A stretch of 64,000 nt of DNA from Georgenia subflava (GTDB lineage: Bacteria; Actinomycetota; Actinomycetes; Actinomycetales; Actinomycetaceae). Below are positions 43,738-52,497 of the stretch, piece after piece (the first letter of the stretch is position 1; every line of letters begins with the position of its first letter). The stretch covers positions 1 to 64,000 of the forward strand of contig NZ_VUKD01000004.1 in assembly GCF_009193155.1 (NCBI RefSeq), written 5' to 3'. The notes under the pieces were generated by a model. The model made no database searches, had not been told where the DNA came from, and saw only the letters and a program-made list of their open reading frames with translations. Both the position numbers and the translations under genes were made by a program.

Positions 43738-44244
43738 GTGAACACCGCCGAGCTGCTCATCGAGGCCTACTCGCGCGTCCCCGACGAGGCAGCCCGCATC
43801 CTCGACGGTCTGGACGAGGCTGCCCTGACCTTCCGGCCCGACCCCGGGGCGAACACGATCGCGTGGCTGGTGTGGCACCTCGCCCGGGGGCAGGACGCCC
43901 AGATCGCCGACGTCGCGGGCACGGACCAGGCCTGGACGGCGGAGGGCTGGTCGCAGCGCCTGGACCTGCCGTTCGACACCTCGGCGACCGGCTACGGGCA
44001 GTCCAGCTCCGAGGTCGCCGCCGTGCGGGCGAGCGCCGCAGAGCTCACCGGCTACCTCGAGGCGGTCCACCGTCGCACCGTGGAGTTCCTCGCCACCCTC
44101 GCCGAGGAGGACCTCGACCGAGTGGTCGACGACTCCTGGGACGAGCCCGTGACGCTCGGGGTCCGCCTCGTCAGCATCGTCGGCGACGACCTGCAGCACC
44201 TCGGGCAGGCCGCCTACGTGCGTGGCATCGTCGAACGGTCCTGA
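43738..44244 (+). CDS. DinB-family (mycothiol-transferase-like) protein
   Basis: 168 aa four-helix DinB fold with likely metal-binding histidines in WLVWHLARGQD (near 45), AVHRRTVEFL and DDLQHLGQAAYVRG near the C-terminus. The substrate is unknown; actinobacterial members often use mycothiol. GTG 43738 is chosen on CACACT 6 nt upstream (leaderless). Stands alone after murA. Confidence 0.8.
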   Translation: MNTAELLIEAYSRVPDEAARILDGLDEAALTFRPDPGANTIAWLVWHLARGQDAQIADVAGTDQAWTAEGWSQRLDLPFDTSATGYGQSSSEVAAVRASAAELTGYLEAVHRRTVEFLATLAEEDLDRVVDDSWDEPVTLGVRLVSIVGDDLQHLGQAAYVRGIVERS

Positions 44245-44281
44245 CCCGCCGGGCCACCGGGTACCCAGGAGTCTCACCGGC

Positions 44282-44301
44282 GGCATGACATCTGTCATGC
44301 C
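44282..44301. promoter_or_regulatory. 20-bp palindrome before the ABC/two-component operon
   Basis: ggcatgaca, 2-nt spacer, then its exact reverse complement. It lies 76 bp upstream of the ATPase start and is a likely operator for the response regulator encoded by the operon's last gene. Confidence 0.7.
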
Positions 44302-44377
44302 CCGCCCGTGCGGACGTCAGCGCCACCGGTGACACCACGCACCGGCCCGGCCACGGATCCCGGGGGACCGTAGAGGC

Positions 44378-45334
44378 ATGAACAACTCAGTGATCACAGT
44401 CGACGGAGTCCGCCGCACCTACGGCACCGCCGCGCACAGCTTCGAGGCCGTGCGCGGCGTCGACCTGCACGTGCGCCGCGGGGAGCTCTTCGCCCTGCTC
44501 GGCACCAACGGCGCCGGGAAGACCTCGCTGCTGGAGGTGATGGAGGGGATCGCCCCCGCCACGCACGGCGAGGTCGCCGTCTTCGGGCGCAACCCCTACC
44601 GCGAGCGCCGCGCCGTCCGTCCCCGGGTCGGCATCATGCTGCAGGAGGCGGGGTTCCCCTCGGACCTCACGACGGCGGAGACCGCCCGCATGTGGCACGG
44701 CACCCTCGGTGCGCCGCGCACCGTGGCCGAGTCCCTCGAGCTCGTCGGTCTCGCCGGGCGCAGCGACGTCCACGTCTCCTCCCTCTCCGGCGGCGAGCGT
44801 CGGCGCCTCGACCTCGCCCTCGCCGTGATGGGCCGTCCCGAGATCCTCTTCCTCGACGAGCCGACCACCGGGCTCGACCCGCAGTCCCGCCGCGATGCGT
44901 GGACCCTGGTCCGCTCCCTGCTGGACGACGGCACCACCGTCGTGCTCACCACGCACTACCTCGAGGAGGCGCAGGAGCTGGCCGACCGGCTCGCGATCAT
45001 GCACGGCGGACGCGTCGTGCGGACCGGCACCGTCGACGAGATCGTCGCGACCGAGCCGGCCCGCATCCGCTTCCGCACGGCCGACGCCACCCTTGCCGAC
45101 GTCGACCTCCTCTCGGCGCTGCCGGCGCTTGCCGACTGGCCGCGCTCCGACGCCACCGGCGTCGAGCTGGAGACCACCGACCTCCAGGTCACCCTGACCG
45201 CACTGCTCCGGCGCGCCGAGGACACCGGCGCCGCACTCATCAACCTGGACGCGAGCCCGGCATCGCTCGAGCGGGCGTTCCTCGCCGTCGCCGAGCGTGA
45301 CGTCGAGGCCGCAACCGAGCCGGTTGCTGCGTGA
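44378..45334 (+). CDS. ABC exporter ATP-binding protein
   Basis: 318 aa. Walker A GTNGAGKTS near 44-52, signature LSGGERRRLDLAL near 131, Walker B ILFLDEPTTGLD near 160, and a C-terminal extension of ~90 residues as in ABC-2 drug/lipid exporter ATPases. It works with the permease encoded next. ATG at 44378, 76 bp after a palindromic operator. The stop overlaps the first possible GTG of the permease gene. Confidence 0.92.
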   Translation: MNNSVITVDGVRRTYGTAAHSFEAVRGVDLHVRRGELFALLGTNGAGKTSLLEVMEGIAPATHGEVAVFGRNPYRERRAVRPRVGIMLQEAGFPSDLTTAETARMWHGTLGAPRTVAESLELVGLAGRSDVHVSSLSGGERRRLDLALAVMGRPEILFLDEPTTGLDPQSRRDAWTLVRSLLDDGTTVVLTTHYLEEAQELADRLAIMHGGRVVRTGTVDEIVATEPARIRFRTADATLADVDLLSALPALADWPRSDATGVELETTDLQVTLTALLRRAEDTGAALINLDASPASLERAFLAVAERDVEAATEPVAA

Positions 45335-45375
45335 GCTCCGCGCCCCCTCGCCCCACCACCACGGAAGGTTCCGTC

Positions 45376-46209
45376 ATGACGACCACCGCTTCGCCCACGC
45401 GCACGGACACCGTGCGGGCGCCCGCCGGGCGCCGACTCCTCTCGCTCGTCCGCGCCGAGATGCTCCTGCTCTTCCGCAACAAGACCGCACTGTTCAACGC
45501 CGTCGCGCTGGCGCCGCTCACCGTGGCGTTCGTCGCCTGGGCGAGCGGCGACCTGCTGACCGGCGGGGACGCTGCCGCCGGCGCCCTCGCCGGCACCCTC
45601 CTGGCGATGCTGACGGCGCTCGCGCTAGCCGTCGTCGTCTACTACAACCTCACCACCACGTTCGTGGCCCGCCGCGAGGAGCTGGTCCTCAAGCGGCTGC
45701 TGACCGGCGACGTCTCCAAGGGGGAGATCGTGCTCGCCTACGCCACCCCGGCGGTGCTCATCACCGGCGCGCAGATCGTCCTCGGGCTGGTGGCCATGGC
45801 GGTGCTGCTCGACCCGCCGGAGGTGCAGAACCCGGTCTGGCTCCTGGTGGCCCTCGCCGGCGGTGCCGTGGTGTTCGCCCTGCTCGCCGCGGCGAGCTCG
45901 GGCCTGACCCGCACGGTGGAGACCGCCCAGCTCACCACGCTGCCGATCCTCATGGTGGCCACCGCGCTGTCCGGGATCGTCGTCCCGCTGCACAGCTTCC
46001 CCGACGTGTTCCAGACGGTCGCCTCGTGGACGCCGATGTACCCGGTGGTCGCCCTCGTCCAGCACGGGCTCGGGGCGGTGCGCCTGGACGGCACCGCGGC
46101 CTCCGGCGCCCTGGCCGATGTCGCGCAGCCGCTGGCCTGCCTCGCGCTGTGGGCGGTGCTGGGGCTGCTGGCCGCGCGCCGCTGGATGCGCTGGGAGCCA
46201 CGACGCTGA
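45376..46209 (+). CDS. ABC-2-type exporter permease
   Basis: 277 aa (292 if the GTG at 45331 that overlaps the ATPase stop is used). Six transmembrane helices of the ABC-2 type, with a conserved cytoplasmic loop FVARREELVLKRLLTGDVSK near 100. ATG 45376 has GGAAGG 7 nt upstream and is preferred. Substrate unknown, perhaps a drug, peptide or lipid. Confidence 0.87.
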   Translation: MTTTASPTRTDTVRAPAGRRLLSLVRAEMLLLFRNKTALFNAVALAPLTVAFVAWASGDLLTGGDAAAGALAGTLLAMLTALALAVVVYYNLTTTFVARREELVLKRLLTGDVSKGEIVLAYATPAVLITGAQIVLGLVAMAVLLDPPEVQNPVWLLVALAGGAVVFALLAAASSGLTRTVETAQLTTLPILMVATALSGIVVPLHSFPDVFQTVASWTPMYPVVALVQHGLGAVRLDGTAASGALADVAQPLACLALWAVLGLLAARRWMRWEPRR

Positions 46210-46259
46210 GGCGGGAGACCGCCCGCCCCGCCTCGCCCGACCTGGGAGGATGGACGACC

Positions 46260-47522
46260 GTGACCTCCACGACGACGAACCGGCGCCGCACCGACCCGGA
46301 GCGGTTCGACCTCTACACCCGGTGGTCGCTCTACCTGCTCCTGGCCGGCGCGCCGTTCATCGGCCTCGCGGTCGTCGCCGAGGTGGGCGCGGACGCGCCG
46401 ACGGCGTCGGCGGCCTGGGGACTGTGCGTCCTCGGCCAGGCCGTCGTCGCCATCGTGGTCTGCGCGAAGGCGATCACACGGTTCCTGGGCGGTGCACGGG
46501 TGTCACCGCAGTGGCTCGTGGTGCTCGCAGCGGTCACGGCCGCGGCCGCGGTGATCGCTCTCGTCGGCCTGCCCACCGCCGAGGGTCTGGCGGGCCGGAC
46601 CGGAGGGCTCGCACTCCCGCTCGGGGTGGCCATGCTCGCGCTCGCCCCGCTCCTGAGCAGCGCCGTCATGGCAGCCGGGGCGGCGGCCGTCGCGCTCGTG
46701 GCCACCGCCGTCGGCGCCGTGGTGCCGGCGGACGCGCAGAACAGCACGGTCGCCACCTTCGTCTCCGTCGCGCTGATCGTCGGCGGGATGGCCGCCAGCT
46801 TCCGCGTCTCCGTCTGGATGCTCGGCGTGGTGTGGGAGCAGGAGCGCACCCGCACGGTCCACGCCCGCCTCGCCGTCGCCGAGGAGCGGCTGCGGTTCTC
46901 GCGCGACCTGCACGACGTCGTCGGTCGCACCTTCTCGGCGATCGCGGTGAAGAGCGAGCTGGCGGCCGAGCTCGCCCGCCGCGGTCAGGACGGCGCCGTC
47001 GAGCAGATGCTCGAGGTCCGTGAGCTCGCCCAGGACTCGCTGCGCGAGGTGCGCGGCGTCGTCGCCGGCTACCGCGCCACGGACCTCGGTGCCGAGCTCG
47101 ACGGCGCCCGGTCGGTACTGCGCTCGGCGGGGGTCGCCACCCGGGTGCTGGGGGAGGGGACCCTGCTCCCCGAGCAGGTCCAGGAGGCGCTCGGCTGGGT
47201 GGTGCGCGAGGCCGTGACCAACGTGGTGCGCCACTCGCACGCGAGCAGCTGCACCATCGACCTCGACGTCGTGCCGGGGGCCGGGGACGACGACCTCGCC
47301 CGACTGCGGATCACCAACGACGGCGTGGAGCGAGCGCCGGGCGGATCGGTCGGGTCGGGGCTCGTGGGCCTCGCCGAGCGGCTGGCGGCACTCGGGGGCG
47401 AGCTGACCGCGACGCCCGACGGCGCCACCTTCACCCTGACCGCGACGGTGCCCCTGGCCGGTGCTGTGCGTGGCTCCGACACGGGCACGCGGTCCGGCCC
47501 TGGCACGATGGGTGCACCATGA
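46260..47522 (+). CDS. Sensor histidine kinase, DesK/NarL-type
   Basis: 420 aa. About five N-terminal transmembrane helices (residues 20-180), then a HisKA_3 domain with phospho-accepting His218 in SRDLHDVVGR, and a C-terminal HATPase domain ending GSGLVGLAERLAALGGELT. There is no large extracellular loop, so it likely senses membrane state or drug in the bilayer. GTG 46260 with GGGAGGA upstream. Its stop overlaps the regulator start by 4 nt. Confidence 0.92.
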   Translation: MTSTTTNRRRTDPERFDLYTRWSLYLLLAGAPFIGLAVVAEVGADAPTASAAWGLCVLGQAVVAIVVCAKAITRFLGGARVSPQWLVVLAAVTAAAAVIALVGLPTAEGLAGRTGGLALPLGVAMLALAPLLSSAVMAAGAAAVALVATAVGAVVPADAQNSTVATFVSVALIVGGMAASFRVSVWMLGVVWEQERTRTVHARLAVAEERLRFSRDLHDVVGRTFSAIAVKSELAAELARRGQDGAVEQMLEVRELAQDSLREVRGVVAGYRATDLGAELDGARSVLRSAGVATRVLGEGTLLPEQVQEALGWVVREAVTNVVRHSHASSCTIDLDVVPGAGDDDLARLRITNDGVERAPGGSVGSGLVGLAERLAALGGELTATPDGATFTLTATVPLAGAVRGSDTGTRSGPGTMGAP

Positions 47523-48124
47523 TCCGCATCCTCCTGGCCGACGACGAGACCCTCATCCGGGACGCCCTCGCCGGCCTGCTGTCGCTGGAGGACGACCTGG
47601 AGGTGGTCGCCACGGCTGCGTCGGGCACCGAGGCGGTCGCGGCCGGGCGCAAGCACACCCCTGACGTCGCCGTCCTCGACCTGCAGATGCCGGGGCTGGA
47701 CGGCATCGCGGCGGCGCAGCAGCTCTCCGGGGAGGTACCGGGCTGTCGTTCGGTGATCGTCACCAGCCACGGCCGACCCGGCTACCTCAAGAAGGCGCTC
47801 GCCGCGGGGGTCGCCGGGTTCCTGCCCAAGACCGTCTCCGCCCGGGTGCTGGCCGACGTCGTGCGACAGGTCCACGCCGGCGGGCGCTATGTCGACCCCG
47901 AGCTGGCGGCCGAGGCGATCGGGGCGGGGGAGTCGCCGCTGACACCACGCGAGGCCGACGTCCTCGAGCTCGCCGCCGGCGGCGCCTCGGTGGAGGAGAT
48001 CGCCGGCCGCGCCCACCTCAGCCCCGGCACCGTGCGCAACTACCTCTCCGCGGCGGCGGCGAAGCTCGGCGCCGCCAACCGGCACGAGGCCGTGCACGTC
48101 GCCCGGCGGCACGGCTGGATCTGA
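47519..48124 (+). CDS. LuxR/NarL-family response regulator
   Basis: 201 aa. The receiver domain has acidic Asp8/Asp9 and phospho-accepting Asp54 (VLDLQMPG); the C-terminal LuxR helix-turn-helix covers about 140-195 (LTPREADVLELAAGG). It forms a pair with the preceding kinase and likely binds the palindrome at 44282 to control the exporter. ATG overlaps the kinase stop (ATGA). Confidence 0.94.
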   Translation: MIRILLADDETLIRDALAGLLSLEDDLEVVATAASGTEAVAAGRKHTPDVAVLDLQMPGLDGIAAAQQLSGEVPGCRSVIVTSHGRPGYLKKALAAGVAGFLPKTVSARVLADVVRQVHAGGRYVDPELAAEAIGAGESPLTPREADVLELAAGGASVEEIAGRAHLSPGTVRNYLSAAAAKLGAANRHEAVHVARRHGWI

Positions 48125-48289
48125 CAGCACGCGGGCCGACGGCGTCCCGCCCGTTCGTCCTGCGGCGGCGTCCCGCCCGTGGTGTCGTGTCGTGGCCGCC
48201 CTGCCGGTGCGTCCCGTCGGCGGCGTGCGCCGGACGGGCGCCGGCACGCGCACCGCTCGCCGCGGCACGCCGCTGGGTCCGGGGACCAC

Positions 48290-48295
48290 TAGCAT
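48290..48295 (+). promoter_or_regulatory. -10 box, leaderless acyltransferase gene
   Basis: TAGCAT followed by 7 nt and the GTG at 48303. It resolves the start in favour of 48303 over an earlier in-frame codon. Confidence 0.55.
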
Positions 48296-48302
48296 CGCCA
48301 AG

Positions 48303-49190
48303 GTGCAGGAACGCAAGCAGTCCGCCGTCTACCGGGTACTGGCCGGGTTGCTCCGTCCCACGATGCGCCTGACGACGCGGCGCAGCTGGCGGGGCGCGGA
48401 GCACCTGCCCGCGACCGGCGGCTTCGTGGCGGTGGCCAACCACGTCTCGAACTTCGACCCCCTCACGCTGGCGCACTTCCTCTACGAGCACGGCGCCGCA
48501 CCGAAGTTCCTCGCCAAGTCCTCGTTGTTCGAGGTGCCGGTCCTCGGCCGGCTGCTGAGCGCGGCGGACCAGATCCCCGTCTACCGAGGCACCGACCGCG
48601 CCGGCGACTCGCTGCTCGCCGCCAGGACGGCCCTGGCGTCGGGAGAGTGCGTGGCGATCTTCCCCGAGGGCACGCACACCCGCGACCCCGGCATGTGGCC
48701 CATGGTCGCGAAGACCGGCGTGGCCCGCCTTGCGCTGGCAACCCGCGTCCCCGTGATCCCCGTCGCGCAGTGGGGCGCCCACCTCGTGCTGCCGCGCTTC
48801 CAGGCGGCCTTCCACCCTTTCCCGCCGAAGCCGGTCACCGTGGTGGCCGGGCCGCCGGTCGACCTCGACGACCTCTACGACCGTCCCGTCGACCAGGAGG
48901 TCCTCACCGAGGCCACCGCCCGGATCATGCGCGCGATCACCGACCAGCTCGCCGACATCCGTGGTGAGGAGCCGCCGGCGCGGCCGTACGACGTCCGGCG
49001 CGACGGCGACCCGCGTGCGGCCTACGACGCCGCCCGCGCCGAGCGAGGCGCCGCCCGCCGGGCACGCAGAGCGACGCGGGGCGGCCGGCTGGCCGGTGTC
49101 CACGCCGTGGTGAGGAGCTCCCGGGCCAGGATCGCCGGCGCTGCGGGCCGGGCCGGTCGCGCACGGCGCGGGCCGGGGGCGGGCCGGTGA
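48303..49190 (+). CDS. 1-acyl-glycerol-3-phosphate acyltransferase, PlsC type
   Basis: 295 aa. The catalytic His47-x4-Asp52 motif is in NHVSNFDP; FPEGTHTRD near 120 and VPVIPVAQWGAH near 150 are the second and third family blocks. It makes phosphatidic acid at the inner face of the membrane. The C-terminus (about 230-295) is Arg/Ala-rich. GTG 48303 has a -10 box 7 nt upstream. The stop overlaps the gpsA start by 4 nt, so both phospholipid genes are coupled. Confidence 0.92.
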   Translation: MQERKQSAVYRVLAGLLRPTMRLTTRRSWRGAEHLPATGGFVAVANHVSNFDPLTLAHFLYEHGAAPKFLAKSSLFEVPVLGRLLSAADQIPVYRGTDRAGDSLLAARTALASGECVAIFPEGTHTRDPGMWPMVAKTGVARLALATRVPVIPVAQWGAHLVLPRFQAAFHPFPPKPVTVVAGPPVDLDDLYDRPVDQEVLTEATARIMRAITDQLADIRGEEPPARPYDVRRDGDPRAAYDAARAERGAARRARRATRGGRLAGVHAVVRSSRARIAGAAGRAGRARRGPGAGR

Positions 49191-50212
49191 CCACCTCTGA
49201 CGACGCGCGGCCGTTGCGCGCCGCGGTGCTCGGCACCGGCGCGTGGGGCACCACCTTCGCGGCAGTCATGGCCGATGCCGGCTGCTCGGTTCGCCTGTGG
49301 GGCCGCAGCCCCGAGGTGGTCGCCGAGATCAGTTCCGGCGGCCGCAACTCGCGGAACCTCCCCGGCGTCGAGCTGCCCGCGGCCGTCACGGCGAGCACCG
49401 ACCTCCACGCGACCGCCTCGGACGTCGACGTGCTCGTCGTCGCCCTGCCCTCGCAGTCCGTGCGCGAGGTCCTCGCGCCCCTGGCCGGCACGCTGCCCGA
49501 CCGCACGGTGGTCGTCTCGCTCATGAAGGGCGTCGAGCTCGGGACCCACCAGCGGATGAGCGAGGTGCTCGCCCAGGTGCTGCGGATCGGGTCCGACCGG
49601 GTCGCCGTCGTCTCGGGCCCGAACCTCGCGAAGGAGATCGCCGCCCATCAGCCGGCGGGTGCGGTCGTCGCGGCGGAGCGGCACGAGGTCGCAGAGCTCG
49701 TGGCCAGGTCGTGCGCCGCACCGTACTTCCGGCCCTACACGCACACCGACGTGGTGGGGGTCGAGCTCGGCGGGGCGCTGAAGAACGTCATCGCCCTCGT
49801 CGTCGGCATGGCGCAGGGCAGGGGGTACGGGGACAACACCAAGGCGCTGATCATCACCCGCGGGCTGGCCGAGACGGCGCGTCTCGGAGCGGCGCTCGGC
49901 GCCCAGCCGGAGACGTTCGCCGGGCTGGCCGGCATGGGCGACCTGGTGGCCACGTGCGCCTCGCCGCTCTCTCGCAACCACACCCTCGGCGCCCACGTCG
50001 GCGCGGGGATGTCGCTCGAGGACGCGCTGACCGCTACCGGGGGGACCGCGGAGGGCGTGAAGTCGTGCCGCTCGGTCCTCGAGCTCGCCCGGGCGCACGG
50101 CGTCGACATGCCCATGACCCAGGCCGTCGTGGCGGTGCTGCACGAGGGCTGGCCGGTCGCCGAGATGACGGCGATGCTGCTCGCCAGGCCGCTCAAGCAC
50201 GAGCGCGGCTGA
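49187..50212 (+). CDS. gpsA: Glycerol-3-phosphate dehydrogenase (NAD(P)+)
   Basis: 341 aa. The nucleotide motif GTGAWG is at 16-21; catalytic Lys is in GGALKNVIAL near 198; AGMGDLVATC follows. It makes sn-glycerol-3-phosphate for phospholipids. GTG start overlaps the plsC-type gene. In many relatives ddl follows directly; here ddl lies 7 kb further on. Confidence 0.96.
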   Translation: MTTSDDARPLRAAVLGTGAWGTTFAAVMADAGCSVRLWGRSPEVVAEISSGGRNSRNLPGVELPAAVTASTDLHATASDVDVLVVALPSQSVREVLAPLAGTLPDRTVVVSLMKGVELGTHQRMSEVLAQVLRIGSDRVAVVSGPNLAKEIAAHQPAGAVVAAERHEVAELVARSCAAPYFRPYTHTDVVGVELGGALKNVIALVVGMAQGRGYGDNTKALIITRGLAETARLGAALGAQPETFAGLAGMGDLVATCASPLSRNHTLGAHVGAGMSLEDALTATGGTAEGVKSCRSVLELARAHGVDMPMTQAVVAVLHEGWPVAEMTAMLLARPLKHERG

Positions 50213-50414
50213 CCGAGCCCCGGGACGCGTGGGTGCCAGGTCCGCACCCGGCGCCGAGGTCCGCTGCTGGACTCGCGGACCGCCGGACGCGGCTGCGGAC
50301 TCCACGGGGATGCCCGTCTCGGCGCCATCTGTTGTCCGTGGGCCCGACCCGGGCAAGACTGGCGACCCCGGCACGTTGAGGACGACGTGCAGAGAGCGAC
50401 GACAGGAGCACATC

Positions 50415-50624
50415 ATGTCCGAGCACGACACGTACAAGGTCACCGAGATCGTCGGCACGTCGCCCGATGGCGTCGACGCGGCCATCCGCAGCGGGATCGA
50501 GCGCGCGAGCAAGACGCTGCGAAACCTCGACTGGTTCGAGGTCGTCTCCGTCCGCGGACACCTCGAGGAGGGCAAGGTCGCGCACTACCAGGTGTCGCTG
50601 AAGGTGGGCTTCAAGCTGAACTGA
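50415..50624 (+). CDS. Dodecin family protein
   Basis: 69 aa, full length for dodecins, which form hollow dodecamers that bind flavin or CoA-like ligands. DTYKVTEIVGTSPDGVDAAI near the start and HYQVSLKVGFKL at the end are characteristic. Trp40 in LDWFEV is the residue that stacks on flavin. ATG 50415 with AGGAG 6 nt upstream. It probably stores or buffers flavin in the cytoplasm. Confidence 0.92.
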   Translation: MSEHDTYKVTEIVGTSPDGVDAAIRSGIERASKTLRNLDWFEVVSVRGHLEEGKVAHYQVSLKVGFKLN

Positions 50625-50699
50625 TACCGGCCGAAGGCGGGCGGCAGGCGGCCACAGGGCAGGTCGCCGCCCGTCGTCGGACGCCGTCAGCGGTGGGGC

Positions 50700-50784
50700 A
50701 GCCGGCACCGGTGCGACAGTTGGCGGGTGCCGGCTCGGTCAGCCGGCACCGGTGCGACAGCTGGCTGGTGCCGGCTCCCGGTCA
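50700..50784. repeat. Two ~42-bp direct repeats, each a hairpin
   Basis: 50700-50740 and 50741-50784 each contain gccggcacc...ggtgccggc inverted arms. They lie between dodecin and a convergent lipoprotein gene, so may also end transcription. Confidence 0.75.
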
Positions 50785-50794
50785 GCCGGCGGTG

Positions 50795-51463
50795 TCAGCT
50801 CTCGCCCAGCTGGAGGTCGACGACGAGGCGGCTCGGGTCGGTGAGCGTGAACACCCGGAACGGCACCTGCTCGTCGAGACCGATGAAGGCCTGGTTCTGG
50901 CCCTCGAAGATGCCGGTCACGAAGACCTCGTCGACCAGGTCGGTCTGCTCGGTGTCGAACGAGCCCTGGGCGAGGAGGTCCGTCTCGGCCTCCTCGGGGT
51001 AGCGCACGCCCGTGGCGATGACCTGCAGGATCGCGTCGCCGTCGAGGTCCACCTCCTGCCCGCGTCCCTCCTCGATGGCGGCGTCGACGTACTCCACGCG
51101 CCAGCCGGGGGTCTCGGACCCCTGGAAGTCGAAGACGACCCGCTCGTAGCCCTCGTGCGCTCCCACGCGGACACCGGTGGGCAGCAGGTCTCCGCCCGAG
51201 CCCGGCCAGTCCGGGTCGTTCTGCGGCTCGGTGCTGTAGGTGACGTCCTCTGCCGGCTCGTTGGTCTCCTCGGCCGGGGCCGCGACGGGGCCGTCGTCGT
51301 CATCGGTGGGGGACGTCGTCGTGGGCTCGTCCGTCGGCGCCTCCGTCACGGGTGCGGACGTCCCCTCGGTGGGTCCGGCGGGCGGGTCGTCCGTCGTGTT
51401 CGCGCAGGCGGCGAGCAACGCCAGGCCCGCGACGGCCGTGGCGACCTGTACCGATCTCCTCAT
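50795..51463 (-). CDS. AMIN-like-domain lipoprotein 1
   Basis: 222 aa. Signal peptide with lipobox LAAC (Cys about 20), a Thr/Pro/Asp linker (to about 85), and a C-terminal AMIN-like beta domain (VGAHEGYERVVFDFQGSE...WRVEYVD). Such domains occur in actinobacterial cell-envelope lipoproteins; ligand unknown. ATG 51463 with GGAGG upstream. A second lipoprotein gene of similar layout lies immediately upstream (102-bp gap). Confidence 0.78.
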   Translation of the reverse strand: MRRSVQVATAVAGLALLAACANTTDDPPAGPTEGTSAPVTEAPTDEPTTTSPTDDDDGPVAAPAEETNEPAEDVTYSTEPQNDPDWPGSGGDLLPTGVRVGAHEGYERVVFDFQGSETPGWRVEYVDAAIEEGRGQEVDLDGDAILQVIATGVRYPEEAETDLLAQGSFDTEQTDLVDEVFVTGIFEGQNQAFIGLDEQVPFRVFTLTDPSRLVVDLQLGES

Positions 51464-51564
51464 GGCTCCTCCTCGGTCCTGGGGCGTACCGCCCTCGCTG
51501 CTCACGCTAGCGGTCGAAACCGGACGGGCCGCGCACGCCGGGCCGTCGATGCCGATCCGTGACC

Positions 51565-52308
51565 TCAGCCCGTCGCCTCGGGGTCGGTGACCACGAGGAC
51601 CAGGACACCGGGGTGGTCCACGACCGCCCAGAGCACAGCACCTTCCTCGAGGCCCACGTACAGCCCGGTGCCCATCTCGGGCTCCGGGGCGCCGATGCTC
51701 ACCCCGGCGATGCGAGAGCCGGCGGGCGGCTCGACGACCGTGCCCGGCTCCAACCCGCCCCCGAGCGGCTCGTGGGCACCGGTGAGGAACACCAGGCCCG
51801 TGTCGACGCCGCCCGGCAGCACCACGTCGGGCGGGAAGTCGGTGGCGCCGGCGACGGAGAGGTTCAGCCCGGACAGGCCTGTGCCGCCCTCGTAGGTCAC
51901 GACGACGCGCGACTGGTCGGGCCCCTCCTCGTAGATCTCGACGCCCGTCACCGCGTAGGTGGGCTCGCCGTCATGGGCGATCTCGACGAACCCGTCGACG
52001 TCCCGCGTCGACAGCCCGCCGATCCAGGGCTCACCGTCGACCGCGCCGTCGTTCTGCGGCGGTGGCTCGGCCCGCGGCTCCCACGGGTAGTCGGCGGGCA
52101 GCGGTGACCCGGCGGACGGTGGCTCGCTGGTGTCGTCGGTCGGTTCCTCGGTGGGCGCGGCGCTCGTGGGCGGCGGGTCCTGGGTGGGGCCGGCGGTGGT
52201 GGTGGGTGCCGACGGCTCGTCGGGCTCCTCCGGCCCGACGGCGGAGCAGGCGGTCAGCAGGAGCGCTGCGGCCGCCGCGGCGGCCATGGCTGTGCCGGTT
52301 CGTTGCAC
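51565..52308 (-). CDS. AMIN-like lipoprotein 2 (probable paralogue)
   Basis: 247 aa. Signal peptide with lipobox LTAC (Cys about 21), a Pro/Thr/Glu linker to about 75, and a beta-rich C-terminal domain (TYAVTGVEIYEEGPDQSRVV) with the same general layout as the lipoprotein at 50795. Sequence identity is low, so common ancestry is inferred. GTG 52308 with GAGGGGGAA upstream. Same strand as its neighbour, possibly one operon. Confidence 0.68.
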   Translation of the reverse strand: MQRTGTAMAAAAAAALLLTACSAVGPEEPDEPSAPTTTAGPTQDPPPTSAAPTEEPTDDTSEPPSAGSPLPADYPWEPRAEPPPQNDGAVDGEPWIGGLSTRDVDGFVEIAHDGEPTYAVTGVEIYEEGPDQSRVVVTYEGGTGLSGLNLSVAGATDFPPDVVLPGGVDTGLVFLTGAHEPLGGGLEPGTVVEPPAGSRIAGVSIGAPEPEMGTGLYVGLEEGAVLWAVVDHPGVLVLVVTDPEATG

Positions 52309-52497
52309 GGTTCCCCCTCGGTACGGGCCGACGGACGTCGCCGTCCCGTAATCCGAGTGTGCCGGTCGTCACCCGGCCCTGCCCACCCCTTTTGGGCTCA
52401 CGCTCACGGTGCCGGGCCGGTCGGGCCGGTCGGGCCGGTTGGGACCTCGACGGGCTGCCCCCAGGCGGCGAGCCTCGCGTGGGTGCGGTCGCAGCCG

